A DNA stretch of 32,105 bases, taken from NCBI GenBank assembly GCA_001579985.1, contig LRSR01014201.1:2501-34605 (forward strand). Reading direction: 5' to 3'. The position numbers were made by a program, and so were the translations under genes. The notes below the pieces were generated by a model, which was not told the DNA's origin, ran no database searches, and worked only from the letters and a program-made list of their open reading frames with translations. Each line of letters starts with the position of its first letter. Position 1 is the stretch's first letter. The stretch comes from Hypsibius dujardini (lineage: Eukaryota; Tardigrada; Eutardigrada; Parachela; Hypsibiidae). Positions 1 to 9,230 of this stretch are shown in pieces.

Positions 1-198
1 TATGCAAGGAGTGGGTGCTCTGGTCGGTACTCCTCTTTTGGGTATGTGGGGTTTGGCTTTTTCTTACATCTTTTTCTACCTGCCTGCCTGACTGTCTCTA
101 TTTGTCTGTCTGTCTATCTACCTGCCTGTTTGACTGCCTTCCTGTCTGGCTGGTTGGCTGGCTGTCCGTCCGTCTGTCTATCCGTCTGTATGTCGGCA

Positions 199-229
<31 letters not shown>

Positions 230-462
230 AAGTCTGTTTGTCTATCTGCTTACCTGACTGTCTGACTGACTGTCTGTCTGTCTAACTGTCTGTCTCTTGT
301 CTGTCTGTCTATTTGTGTATCTGCCTGTCTGTTTATCGGTCTGGTTTTTATGCATCTGTCTTGACTTTTCCTTGTTTGTCTGTCTTTTGTTTTCTGGGCA
401 GGCCTCCTGTTTCCCTGTCCTTAACTCACGTACCTTTTGTTTTGTACCCTTTTTATGTACAG
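1..462 (+). repeat. Intron filled with degenerate (CTGT)n repeat
   Basis: Pyrimidine-rich, imperfect tetranucleotide repeat of CTGT/CTGC/CTAT type, most regular at about 200-230 and 260-345. It ends in a good splice acceptor (pyrimidine-rich tract then TACAG at 458-462) directly before the coding exon at 463, so I read it as the 3' part of an intron whose start lies outside the window. The long open frames through it are an effect of the stop-poor repeat. Confidence 0.75.
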
Positions 463-710
463 CCATGCTGGATGGCGGAACCAAGTTCGTCCTCGGCGGC
501 GGCATAACAACCGCCTCCGGTGTCGTCATCGGCTACGCGGCTTGGCGTCACCTACGGGACGCACACCGAACCGCCGTCCTGGGTATCGATTCCGGGACCG
601 GTTTGAACAAACTGGGCGCCGATGATATTGGAGGTGGTTACGTCCTACCGTCATCGACGATTGATGCGCCGTCGGTGAAGTACTCTAAAAATCTGGGAGA
701 AATGACGTGA
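463..710 (+). CDS. Terminal exon of an unrecognised gene with a hydrophobic segment
   Basis: The exon begins after the acceptor at 461-462 in phase 1 (the first two bases complete a codon) and runs to TGA at 708-710, about 82 residues. It opens with a Gly-rich, apolar stretch (LGGGITTASGVVIGYAAW, about residues 10-27) that could be one membrane helix. A basic RHLRDAHR segment and a polar Gly/Ser-rich tail follow. GC content and codon use are higher than in the surrounding spacer, which supports coding. I do not recognise the family. The upstream exons are outside the window, so neither start nor full domain content can be stated. Confidence 0.55.
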
Positions 711-977
711 TTTCGCGCTGCTCTCCATGCTTCGGACACGGTGGGCATCGAATGCGGATGCAGTATTAGGGAAAGCAGTTCTTACACATAAACGTACTCC
801 CTAATTAAGTCCTTGGGTCAAATGACAGTTTTTAGCGTCGGAACCGGTCTTCATTTTGTGAGATTTCGTTGCTTGTCTATATTTCTTTTCCTAGTTTTTG
901 GCACTATTGAATTTAATTCTTTTATTTCTCTCTTCACTTTGCGGGCGGAAGTGGCCCAGAAAATCACTGCAAAAAAT
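711..977. other. Spacer, nothing recognised
   Basis: Downstream flank of the terminal exon, presumably 3' UTR and spacer. I see no canonical AATAAA close to the stop and no coding signal. An open frame beginning at 813 runs into the inverted repeat that follows and is not credible as a gene. Confidence 0.4.
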
Positions 978-1283
978 TATTCTAACAAGGTAAACTGCAA
1001 GGTTTCCCTCAGGTATGAGGCAAAGTGTGTATTCCGGCTCACCCTCCACTTGGTCGACAAATCGGCTCACTTATGGGTTTCTCTTTGATGACTGCTGCTT
1101 GATTGTTTGATTTGCTGTTATATCCTAGTACACTATAGCCCTTCTGAAAATCAGACAATCAAGCGGCTGCCATCATAGAGAAATCCATGAGCGAGCCGAT
1201 TTATCGGCCAAGTGGAGGGTGAGCCGAAATACACACTTTGCCTCATAGCTGAGGAAAACCTTGCAGTTTACCTTGTTAGAATA
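978..1283. repeat. Large palindrome (arms about 135 bp, loop about 35 bp)
   Basis: The left arm (978 to about 1113) and right arm (about 1149-1283) are near-perfect reverse complements. The outer 36 bp of each arm (978-1013 and 1248-1283) lie outside the transposon-like core at 1016-1245. If the core and one TA are removed, the outer parts form a palindrome centred on TA. An older snap-back sequence therefore seems to have received a second element at its centre. Confidence 0.85.
1016..1245. mobile_element. 230-bp MITE related to the pogo-like element at 23934-25924
   Basis: Both ends begin TGAGGCAAAGTGTGTATT and continue through GGCTCACCCTCCACTTGG to ATCGGCTC. These match, over about 55 bp, the terminal inverted repeats of the transposon in intron 3 of cyclase copy 2. 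TA flanks both ends (1014-1015 and 1246-1247), as expected for Tc1/mariner/pogo insertion. There is no coding capacity, so it is a non-autonomous internal-deletion or foldback derivative. Confidence 0.85.
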
Positions 1284-1517
1284 TTTTTTTCTTCTTAAAA
1301 TTAAAGTGTTTACAATCAGTCATGGAAAATGGAATCTTTCAGTGTTTTTCCTTCTTTACAATTCCGCCAAGAAAAAGTTCCCATAGCCTGACCGATGAAA
1401 TTTAGTTGGGAAAATCATTATCATTGCAGCCCTATTAAAAAACTACAAAACCTCTGTCATTATGCGCTCCCCCTTTAAAAATCGTCCTAACACCAGGTTG
1501 GAATTGGGGAAACTTAC

Positions 1518-1735
1518 AAGACGCTAGTGTTGTTTAAATAACACTTTGGAATTTAAATAAAATATAAAATAAATTTAAATCTTGCCAATACAATAAATAA
1601 AATAACGTTTAAATATATTCAATTAAAACAGCCCAATTTAAATAAAAATATTATTTAAATAAAATTAGAAGTTTTATTTAAATAACATATTCTATTTAAA
1701 TAACATGTGTTAATTTAAATATTTCAGAGACTTTT
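1518..1735. repeat. AT-rich block with recurrent ATTTAAAT
   Basis: Low-complexity AT sequence in which ATTTAAAT/TTTAAATAA recurs many times on both strands, since the motif is its own complement. A second block with the same motif lies at about 2036-2205. There is no gene or fixed repeat period. Confidence 0.7.
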
Positions 1736-1794
1736 CAAAGGGAGATTTCTGTACTGACAAGCGAATGTCCCGGTCATTATTTTACTATTTTATT

Positions 1795-1842
1795 GAAATA
1801 GAACATAGAACAGAACAGAATAGAATAGAATAGAATAGAACT
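1795..1842 (+). repeat. (GAACA)n/(GAATA)n microsatellite
   Basis: Short pentanucleotide array of AGAAC, AGAAT and ATAGA units between the two AT-rich blocks. Confidence 0.75.
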
Positions 1843-2035
1843 AAGACGCAAAGCACGACTAGGACATACTACAATCAACTCATTTCAAAATGAGGATCGT
1901 GAACCGTGAAATGTGCCCTTTTCCTAAGATAACGAATAGTCTTCTGCATAGGTCTTTGTCTACGATCACTTTCAGATAGATTTGGCATCCTATCAGAGCC
2001 GTTGAATCACTTTTTGGCCAGAAGACATACGGGTT

Positions 2036-2205
2036 ATTTAAATAAAAAATGTTATTTAAATAGCCAGTTTTACGATGGAAAAAGTTTAAATATAAATAAA
2101 ATAAAACGCAAACTTGTATTTTAAATAAAATTATAAATATATTTTATTTAAAGAAAAACACCCTTTTGAGTATATTAAATAACAATTTAAATATATTTAA
2201 ACAAC
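2036..2205. repeat. Second ATTTAAAT-rich AT block
   Basis: Same composition and motif as 1518-1735. The roughly 300 bp between the blocks shows no coding signal. Confidence 0.65.
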
Positions 2206-2377
2206 ACTACAAGACGCCACTTGCTTGACCACACGAATCGCGGCGCTGCAAAGTGACAAGTGTCACGCACGGTGCGCCACAAAGTTGCGCGACTCACATG
2301 CTGTACGACAGTCGTCAGTTCAGACTTCAGTACGAGGTAAAGGCTATTAACCAGGCCACTTTAGAAATCGTAACTTA

Positions 2378-2651
2378 CTGTAAACTCCCGATCTCAGGGT
2401 CGATTATGCCCCGCTTCCGCTGATTCACATCAAGCTTATGCGAATCGTTCAATTCCGTTCACTTGTTCGTGATTGGCCCGTTGGTTTTTTGCTGACAGGT
2501 TATGCTACCTTGCTTGATTAAAATGATGACTTCGGTTTAAAAAATTTTCAGGTCAAATAAGTTAAGTGAATCTGAATGAACAACCAAGCGAGCGACGAAA
2601 CGTGTTTTCGGGCCAGACCTCAAATCGACCCATGAGATCGGGAGTTTACAG
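2378..2651. mobile_element. MITE, 274 bp, CTGTAAACTCCCG termini
   Basis: Starts CTGTAAACTCCCGATCTCAG and ends with the reverse complement of nearly the same sequence (about 30 bp of matching terminal repeat, continuing into GGGTCGATT). It is flanked by TA at 2376-2377 and 2652-2653. It has no coding capacity and is Tc1/mariner-type by its target duplication. Confidence 0.8.
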
Positions 2652-2653
2652 TA

Positions 2654-2806
2654 CCGTACCGTCGCTATCTCAAGGGACAGCTAAGCGCCGCCTCAGAGCA
2701 GCACACATACACACACGCACACACACCGGTCTGAATATACGCCGCAAGGCGGGCGGAATGCACGCCCTAGGGCACTCTACTGTCCCTTGAGACCGGGAGT
2801 TTACAG
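2654..2806. mobile_element. MITE, 153 bp, with mismatched ends
   Basis: Shares its body with the element at 4183-4337: CTCAAGGGACAG, a CACACA stretch, CGGGCGGAATGCACGCCC, then CTGTCCCTTGAG. Its left end is CCGTACCGTCGC as in that copy. Its right end is instead CTGTAAACTCCCGG-type (read from outside), which is the end of the neighbouring MITE at 2378-2651. TA flanks it at 2652-2653, shared with that neighbour, and at 2807-2808. Confidence 0.8.
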
Positions 2807-2944
2807 TAGTACAGTGCACGTACTCCTACGTACAGTTGTTGTTTTCATTGCACAAATTATTTAATGACCCTCTTCCTGTTGGTTGGTATTTGCCCGCGCA
2901 TCATTGCAGCAGCAGCAGACAGTTTTGAATAGAACCCTGTCAAG

Positions 2945-4912
2945 ATGTGGCGAATGGAGAGCAGCAATTGGGACCCTTCTAAGTGCAAGGTATACTAATT
3001 GAGAATATATTTATGTTCATTTAAAGCGATCAGTTGCTGGTTGATTGATTGCATCAAGTTTGTACTTACTCACGCTTGCGTTGTGTAGTGGGCGGTTGAT
3101 TGGCTTGATTGTGTAGTTTGATCATGCTGCAACGCAGTTTTGACTGATTGAGTAATTTGTTATTTTAGGAATGGGACGCAGGGTGTTCAGAATTACTGAT
3201 TGAAAATGATTGAAGCTCATTTCATCCTGTCAGTGACTGGTTGAATGGTTACAAGTTTGGCATTACTCACGCTTGCGTTGTGTAGTGGGCGGTTGATTGG
3301 CTTGATTATGTAGTTTGAGCAAGCTGCAATGCGCTCGACTGATTGACTGATTGATGGGTTTGTTCTCTTCAGGAATGGGACACGATGCAGCCGAATGCCA
3401 TCTGCCATGCCCGCATCGGACGCGACATACGCCACTTGTTAGATGAGGAGCGCGAGGGCGATCTGGACATCTTTGTCTACCCGAACGATGAGAATGTCAC
3501 CAAGCTGCTCGGTCTGATCATCGGGCCAGCGGAGACGCCCTACGCGGGAGGGTTCTTTCAGTTTTACCTGCGCGTCCCGCCGGACTATCCGATCAGTCCA
3601 CCGCGGGTGCGAAACTTGACCACCGGCGAGAGTACGGTCCGATTTGGGCCGAATTTGTACAACGACGGAAAGGTCTGCCTGAGCATTCTCGGGTGAGCTT
3701 TTTTGGGGAGATTAATTGGTTATGAATCAATCAATCAACCGTACATTTTAGATGGCATCCTGTGGCAATCAATCAATCAACCGTACATTTTAGATGGCAT
3801 CCTGTGGCAATCAATCAATCAACTGTACATTTTACATGGCATCCCGTGACAATCAGTCAATCAACCGTATATTTTACATGACACCATGTGGCAATCAATC
3901 AATCAACTGTACATTTTGCATGACACCCTGTGGCAATCAATCAATCAACCGTACATTTTACATGGCACCCTATGGCATGGCATGTTAATTCTAATCTTTA
4001 TTGCTGCTCATGCTTTTCCCTTCTAGCATTGAAACTTTATGCACGTTACAGATCTGCAATTAAATTCAATTAACAATTAGAAAAATATCTAATCAGTCGA
4101 ATGTGCAACTCAATCGCTCGTATTGATTTATTGAAGTTTGGCAGTTCTGGAAGTTCAGTTCATAAGTCAGTAATTGTAACTACCGTACCGTCGCGATCTC
4201 AAGGGACAGTTAAGCGCCGCCTCAGTGCAGCACTCATACACACACACGCACACACACCGGTCTAAATATACGGCGCAAGGCGGGCGGAATGCACGCCCTA
4301 GGGCACTCTACTGTCCCTTGAGATCGCGACGGTACGGTAATCTGTTTAATTAGAATTCCAAAACTGGCAAAATCAATGCAGATGTACTATCGTGAATTAA
4401 ATCGTTCAAGTTATTTAAACTTTTACTATATATTTGTTATCTCGCGCTTATTTAGTTCCCGATTATCGAGCAGCACCTTTCACAGCATAAATCCTTGACT
4501 AACGGATTCATTTGCAGGACCTTCTCAGGCCCGCACTGGACACCGATCCTGAACGTCGGAGCGGTCTTGAAGAGCATCCAGAGCCTCATGAGTTCCTCCG
4601 CGCTGCGGAACGAACCGTCCTACGAGAACTTGTCCTCCAAGGATCGCCAAGTGGTGGAATACGACCGAATCATCACCCACGAAACGATCCGCGTGGCCGT
4701 GGTGGATAGCGTTCGACAGGCTGTCGAGCCGGCCTGTACATTTCCGGTCAAGTTTCGGGTGATCATGTTGCGGCGCTTCCTCCGGGATAAGCCACTCTGG
4801 CTTAAGATCTGCGAGGATAATTGCCCCATAGACGGCGCTCCGATGAATGTACGTATCAGAAAATAATTTGCAAGCAGGCAGGTAGACAGACAGGCAGACA
4901 GGCAGGCAGGCG

Positions 4913-4951
<39 letters not shown>

Positions 4952-5137
4952 TTTAATGTTATCTCCCTTTTTCGCCAATAGTGCATCTATGGACCGAGCC
5001 CTGGCCCTTACAAATGGAAGGCCCTGAAGCAGCATTTGCTTGATCTGGAACCGAAAGTCCTCACTGCGCTGGAACAGCTTGACGTGCCCAAGGAAGGTTC
5101 CGAAAAGGCTGGTGAAAAACTCCCGGAAGCAAATTAA
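2945..5137 (+). CDS. UBE2Z: Ubiquitin-conjugating enzyme E2 Z-like, four exons
   Basis: Exons 2945-2989, 3373-3692, 4518-4848 and 4982-5137 join in frame with GT-AG introns to about 283 residues. The E2 (UBC) fold covers most of it: a WDT...C.ARIGRDI start, the family-typical PAETPYAGGFF and PPDYPISPPRV, TTGESTVRF, PNLYNDGKVCLSILG with the active-site Cys at about residue 117, then SIQSLM, NEPSYEN and HETIRVAV. That combination marks UBE2Z, the E2 charged by UBA6 for ubiquitin and FAT10, acting in cytosol and nucleus. The start at 2945 gives a short N-terminus; human UBE2Z is longer (354 aa). The C-terminal part is poorly conserved, and the usual GEKRGHFDY segment is replaced by GPSPGPYKW. 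Introns carry a duplication, a minisatellite, a MITE and CAGA repeats, but none breaks the frame. Confidence 0.92.
3006..3387 (+). repeat. Direct duplication in UBE2Z intron 1, including a decoy splice acceptor
   Basis: About 180 bp (about 3006-3183) is repeated about 204 bp downstream (about 3210-3387). The best-conserved part is ACTCACGCTTGCGTTGTGTA with GTGGGCGGTTGATTGG. Both copies end in a splice acceptor followed by GAATGGGAC, the first codons of exon 2. Only the downstream copy (exon at 3373) leads into the long E2 frame. The upstream one (3169) is a partial exon copy. Confidence 0.8.
3724..3978 (+). repeat. 42-bp minisatellite, six units, in UBE2Z intron 2
   Basis: Units of exactly 42 bp, with GTACAT-type phase marks at 3741, 3783, 3825, 3867, 3909 and 3951. 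Each is built from (AATC)n, CGTACATTTTA and CATGGCATCCTGTGG. The period is a multiple of three, so it keeps an open frame, but it lies wholly inside an intron. Confidence 0.9.
4183..4337. mobile_element. MITE, 155 bp, perfect 27-bp terminal repeats, in UBE2Z intron 2
   Basis: Ends CCGTACCGTCGCGATCTCAA and its exact complement, flanked by TA at 4181-4182 and 4338-4339. The body is nearly identical to 2654-2806. Perfect termini suggest recent activity. It has no coding capacity. Confidence 0.88.
4867..4953 (+). repeat. (CAGA)n/(CAGG)n microsatellite in UBE2Z intron 3
   Basis: Takes up most of the 133-bp intron between exons 3 and 4, beginning 18 bp after the donor. The last 27 bp before exon 4 hold a pyrimidine-rich acceptor. 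Confidence 0.9.
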
Positions 5138-5498
5138 AATACAGGCACTTACCCACTGCTGTGTCTGTATGGCTGGACAATTTTCCGTCCAATTACTGGA
5201 AGGATGTACTCCCCTGATTCGCTAAGGTTCCTTGCCAATAATGGATCTCAAAAACTTATCTCACTAAATGTACTAGTACCCTGGATGTTTATCGGTGGCG
5301 GATCTACCGTTTTTATTTCTTAGTCATTCCACAGTTCGATAATAGTATGTAAGAAGCGAAATGTTTTTTATACTTGCGCTAATAATTGTTTACATCCATG
5401 AAGGAATTTATAGGGCTTAAATCATTAAATGTTCTTTTCTTGATTGTGTTCTCCCTATCTATATTCTGGTGTATCTTTCCGTCCTTGTCTCGTTTTGC
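5138..5498. other. UBE2Z 3' flank, no gene seen
   Basis: Unique sequence after the UBE2Z stop, presumably 3' UTR and spacer. I see no coding signal, RNA gene or element ends. Confidence 0.4.
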
Positions 5499-5940
5499 CT
5501 GTCACTCCGTTGATCTCTTTGTCTGTCTGTTCATCTGTCCGTCTGTATGCTTGCTTATCTACCTGTCTCCAGTCCTTCCTGTTTGGCTGCCTGTCTGACT
5601 GTCAGCTTGTATGTTTGTCTCTCTGCTCGTTTGTCTGCATGCCTCCAGTCCTTCCTGTTTAGTTGCCTGTCTGACTGTCAGCTTGTATGTTTGTCTCTGC
5701 TCGTTTGTCTGCATGCCTGTAGTCCTTCCTGTTTGGCTGCCTGTCTGACTGTCAGCTTGTACTTTTGTCTGTCTGTTCGTTTGTCTGCCTGCCTCCAGTC
5801 CTTCCTGTTTGGTTGCCTGTCTGACTGTCAGCCTGTATGTTTGTCTGTCTGCTCGTTTGTCTGTCAGTCAGTTTGTCAGCATGTCCGTCCGTCCGCCCAT
5901 TTCTGCAGTTGCCCGTGAGTCTGCCTGTCCGTCGACCTGT
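5499..5940. repeat. CTGT-rich tract with a 75-bp minisatellite
   Basis: Fills the spacer between the convergent UBE2Z and TatD genes. Inside it a 75-bp unit (AGTCCTTCCTGTTTGG, then CTGCCTGTCTGACTGTCAGC, then a TCGTTTGTCTGC-type end) repeats four times, starting at 5571, 5646, 5721 and 5796. Its open frames on both strands come from repeat composition. Confidence 0.88.
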
Positions 5941-6000
5941 CATAAAAGTGTCTAAAGTCTGCTTTCGGTTTGCTGTTTTTAGTGGCTAAATTTCTTGAAG

Positions 6001-6006
6001 TTTATT
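6001..6006 (-). promoter_or_regulatory. Probable poly(A) signal of the TatD gene
   Basis: TTTATT on the + strand is AATAAA on the gene strand, about 48 nt past the TatD stop at 6054. The distance fits a 3' UTR poly(A) signal. The cleavage site itself is not visible. Confidence 0.45.
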
Positions 6007-6053
6007 CCAAAACCAGAACAACAATAAAATAAAAGGCAACAAATTCATCAATA

Positions 6054-8563
6054 TCACATTAAGCCAAACACTTTCAGAGCATTCTGGGTGGTGGATAAGG
6101 CGACAACTTGCGGCACCGTTTTCATGTAAGACGCGATCATCTCCACGGTCACTGGTAACGAACACGGTTCATTCCGCTGGAAGCTGCAGTATCGATTTAG
6201 GTAGGAGAGTGACTGCTCGGTCAATGCCTCTTTGATGTTTTTCGGCACTTTCGAGGCCTTGATATTGGGGAACATGTAGGGCGCGTCGGTCTCGACGAGT
6301 AGCCGATCTAGCGGGATCAGTCGCTCCTCTAAGATGGCTCGCACACCGTCTGGCGTCTTGTCCTTCCATAGAAAGCCTAACCGGATTGGGGGGAAAGACA
6401 AAAAGATGTTAAACGCATTAGCTAAACGCAGACAGGCAGACAGGAAGGCAGGCACACACGGTCATCAAAAGCAGCATGAGGTTTTGAGTAAACAAATAGA
6501 CGAACACAGACACATGCCGAAGAGCTACAGACCATGGCGATGAAGAGTGAATCCCTACTAGTATTCTACGCTCTGCACAGACTGACTGGTGCCACTGACT
6601 CAGACTAGACGGAAATGGGGGTCATGTTATTTTACAGACAATCATAAGCCAGAGAGGGCCACACATATCAACAGGCAGGCAGGCCGGCAGGCAGTCAGGC
6701 AGGCAGGCAGGCAGTCAGCCAGATAGACATGCTCACAGACAATATACAGACAGACAACACAACAGATAGACAAGGCAATAAACGCATGCAGACAGACACG
6801 TCAGCCGTCACACAGGCAAGACAACGAGACAAACAGAAATGCAGGCCGACAACCAAACTGACCGAAATACAGAGACAATCACACACAGATAAGTCATCAT
6901 ATTCATAGGCAAGAAGACAATTCGACAAACACGCTAGTTGACAACTGACACATAAAACAGACAGGAAATCAGACCAACAAGTATGCTACCAGAAACGGAC
7001 CGGTCAGCAAACAGTTAGGCAGACAATCACACAATCACACAATCACACAATCAGACTAGGCATTTAGGCATCCAGATAGCAAGCCAAACAAGCAGACAGA
7101 CAAGAAAACAGTGAACTAAAGCAAAGCGCCTGTATACATAAACGCGCAGACAACTTGACAGATAGACAGGGAAGCAACAGCAACCTCAACATCGAGGCAG
7201 ACTGGTAGTTTTTAACAAAAAAAGGTTTACCGGTGAGGCCGATATAGAATCCCAAATCCAAATAAGCTTTCACCTCCGCTCTCGTCCCGGTGAAGCAGTG
7301 AATCACCGTGGGTGGCAAGTCCGCGTGGTATTTCAGCAGTACTTTGAGCAACGCCTCACTGGCTTCCCGTTCATGCACAAAGAGCGGCTTCTTTAGTCGA
7401 CACGCAATGGCGACTTGTTTATCAAACACTTCGATTTGGACGTCCTGCGGCGAGAAATTCCGATTGAAATCCAGCCCGCACTCGCCTATTCATACCGCAC
7501 AAATTCCAAAACACACATTGTGAGTCACAGAAGAAGCCTGATTTTGGGGCCAAAACTGCTGCCCATAGTGAAGAATGAACAATTTCATCAAACTTTTACG
7601 CTTCATCAACCCTTTCACACAGGCAAGAAAAAAAGCATAGAGATCAGTCGGCGAATTCGATAAATGTTCAATAAATACCAATCAATCAATCAATCAATCA
7701 ACAATCACTAATGCTCCAGTAAACAAGTAATCAATCAATCAATCGACCGACCGAACACAATAGACATATTATCTCACCGATTGCCACGCATTCTGGATTC
7801 TTCGCGAGTTCTTCGATACTCGCTTCACACGTATCATCCCATTCCTTGGCTTCATGAGGATGCACTCCTGCCGTCGAGAACAAGTGATTCGGATAGAGCC
7901 GCGACAACCGAAGCGCTGAAACAGAACAGAATGAACAGTCTAAACGTGTTTCTTGATTGATCGATTGATCGATTGATCGGTCTATGGGAAAAAATCAATG
8001 TCAAACGTCTTCGTGAGAGAGGAATAATGACCAAATACATTGAATCGTCAAACCAAAATATTCTGCGACTAAAAAGATGCGAGAAAACATACACAACTAG
8101 TATTATTTCGATCATGTGTCCTTCTGATGACGAGCCAATCAAGAGCATAACCCAATCAAGGAGGTGCGACTGCCGTTGATTGACTTGATTGAGTACCTGA
8201 TTGAGTACTTGATTGATTGATAATTTTCTCATTGATCTCTGCGATTGATTGACTTGATTGAGTACCTGATTGAGTACTTGATTGATTGATCATTTTCTGA
8301 TTGATCTCTGCGATTGATTGATCGATTGTATGAATTGTCGAGCCCAATTTTGCTGTGACTTCCTTACAGTCCTTGCTGCTTTCAATAGACGATCCGGTGA
8401 CCATAATCTTAAACACGCCCGCCTCCTTTGCCCGTTCCACCACTTGGTCCAATTCGCGGCCGAACTTTCCGCTGGTGAGATTGGCTCCAATATCGACTAA
8501 TTGGTAGGTGGCTGGCGTTCTCGTTGCCGAGTCACCGGCTGATCGCGGTGATGATAACGCCAT
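6054..8563 (-). CDS. tatD: TatD-family metal-dependent nuclease, four exons
   Basis: Exons in gene order are 8563-8368, 7915-7778, 7485-7231 and 6376-6054, joined in frame with GT-AG introns to about 303 residues. TatD enzymes are TIM-barrel 3'-5' exonucleases/DNases using two metal ions. All the marks are present: DIGANLTSGKF near the start, AGVHPHEA, GECGLDFNRNFS (metal-binding Glu), LFVHEREA (His), IHCFTGT (His), YIGLTG and LLVETDAPY (Asp), then the RNEP box and KVFGL end. The RNEP...VFG tail and HCFTGT resemble bacterial TatD more than human TATDN1. The first exon donor GTAAGG lies at 8367-8362. I chose the start at 8563 (G at -3, good context); in-frame upstream ATGs would add an unconserved leader. 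Introns hold CAGA and AATC-type repeats. The gene is convergent with UBE2Z and divergent from cyclase copy 1. Confidence 0.92.
6427..7170. repeat. Degenerate (CAGA)n tract in TatD intron 3
   Basis: CAGA/CAGG/CAAA-type imperfect tetranucleotide repeats occupy most of the 854-bp intron (6377-7230), densest at 6670-6730. No exon is visible inside. Confidence 0.75.
7680..7745. repeat. (AATC)n tract in TatD intron 2
   Basis: Two short runs of CAATCAATCAATC separated by about 30 bp, inside the intron between gene exons 2 and 3. Confidence 0.7.
8175..8312. repeat. 69-bp tandem duplication in TatD intron 1
   Basis: Two units 69 bp apart, each with TTGATTGACTTGATTGAG, ACCTGATTGAGTACTTG and TTGATCTCTGCG. 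They are near-identical. A third partial unit follows. Confidence 0.85.
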
Positions 8564-8819
8564 GCCACACACGTGCAGGACGTGTCTGGCCGGATTAGAA
8601 AGCCGAGGGAGAAAAGTAAAAAACAGCGCAGAAATGGAAATAGATAAGTGATTTTGAAACATGTGTGATTTTTCGGACGAATTGTAGGAAAAATTTACAA
8701 ACGCTTTCCAACTCCATTGGCTTTGACACATTTGGAACTGCAATTTGGAATAGGAAGTCGAAGTTCTTGGGAATGGAATAGGAAATGGACTGACATGGAT
8801 TTGGATGGTATTTCAAATA

Positions 8820-9037
8820 CGGTAGAAACCCGATAACTTTAGGGGAACGCGCTCGGTTAAACAGAACGCACGTAAAGAAAAGCCTGAGCTTGACTGCTTC
8901 AAACGTTGGGACACAAGACTACAGCCCGTTGATTAAAAGGCTATGGAGCTGGTTGTTATTTTCTGTACCGGCCGGTGAAAGTAATCGAGCGCTCTGTTTA
9001 GTCGATCGCGTTTCCCTAAAGTTATCGGGTTTTACAG
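8820..9037. mobile_element. MITE, 218 bp, in the TatD/cyclase spacer
   Basis: The left end, CGGTAGAAACCCGATAACTT followed by TAGGGGAACGCG, matches the right end (complement CTGTAAAACCCGATAACTTT) over about 50 bp, on to AAACAGA.CGC. TA flanks it at 8818-8819 and 9038-9039. The CNGTARAACCCG-like tip resembles that of the MITE at 2378-2651, suggesting a common Tc1/mariner-type source. Confidence 0.85.
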
Positions 9038-9121
9038 TAGTATGCTAATGGAGATATGAGGCAAGATTATTGTTCCTTCCGGAGGACGGGGAGGGGGCAA
9101 AAAGTACAGCCACCAAAAGGT

Positions 9122-9230
9122 TGCCTCTTTTGGGCTTAGGCTACAGTCCTCGTCCCCTTCCACTTTCGGCTTTTTTAAAGTTGACCCTTGTTCCCTAAGT
9201 TGATAAATTGAAGATTATGTTTTTATATTA
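9122..9230 (-). repeat. Inverted fragment of the GGCTACAAGTCCCC intron repeat
   Basis: Contains TAGGCTACAGTCCTCGTCCC and AAGTTGATAAATTGAAGATT, matching in inverted orientation the right half of the repeat in intron 1 of cyclase copy 1 (about 10640-10760). Most likely a truncated copy of a dispersed repeat. Confidence 0.5.

Noticed and set aside
1518-2205. AT-rich blocks as a replication origin or matrix-attachment site
   Set aside because: Only composition and the ATTTAAAT motif support this, and nothing else in the sequence does.
3724-3978. CRISPR-like direct repeats
   Set aside because: Units are contiguous 42-bp minisatellite copies without unique spacers, in an animal intron.
3794-3988. 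64-codon open frame with a 14-residue repeat
   Set aside because: It is the 42-bp minisatellite inside UBE2Z intron 2, with no gene context and no conservation signal.
5386-5943. Several open frames rich in Cys, Leu, Ser and Val, and their complements
   Set aside because: All come from CTGT tetranucleotide repeats and the 75-bp minisatellite, which lack stops by composition.
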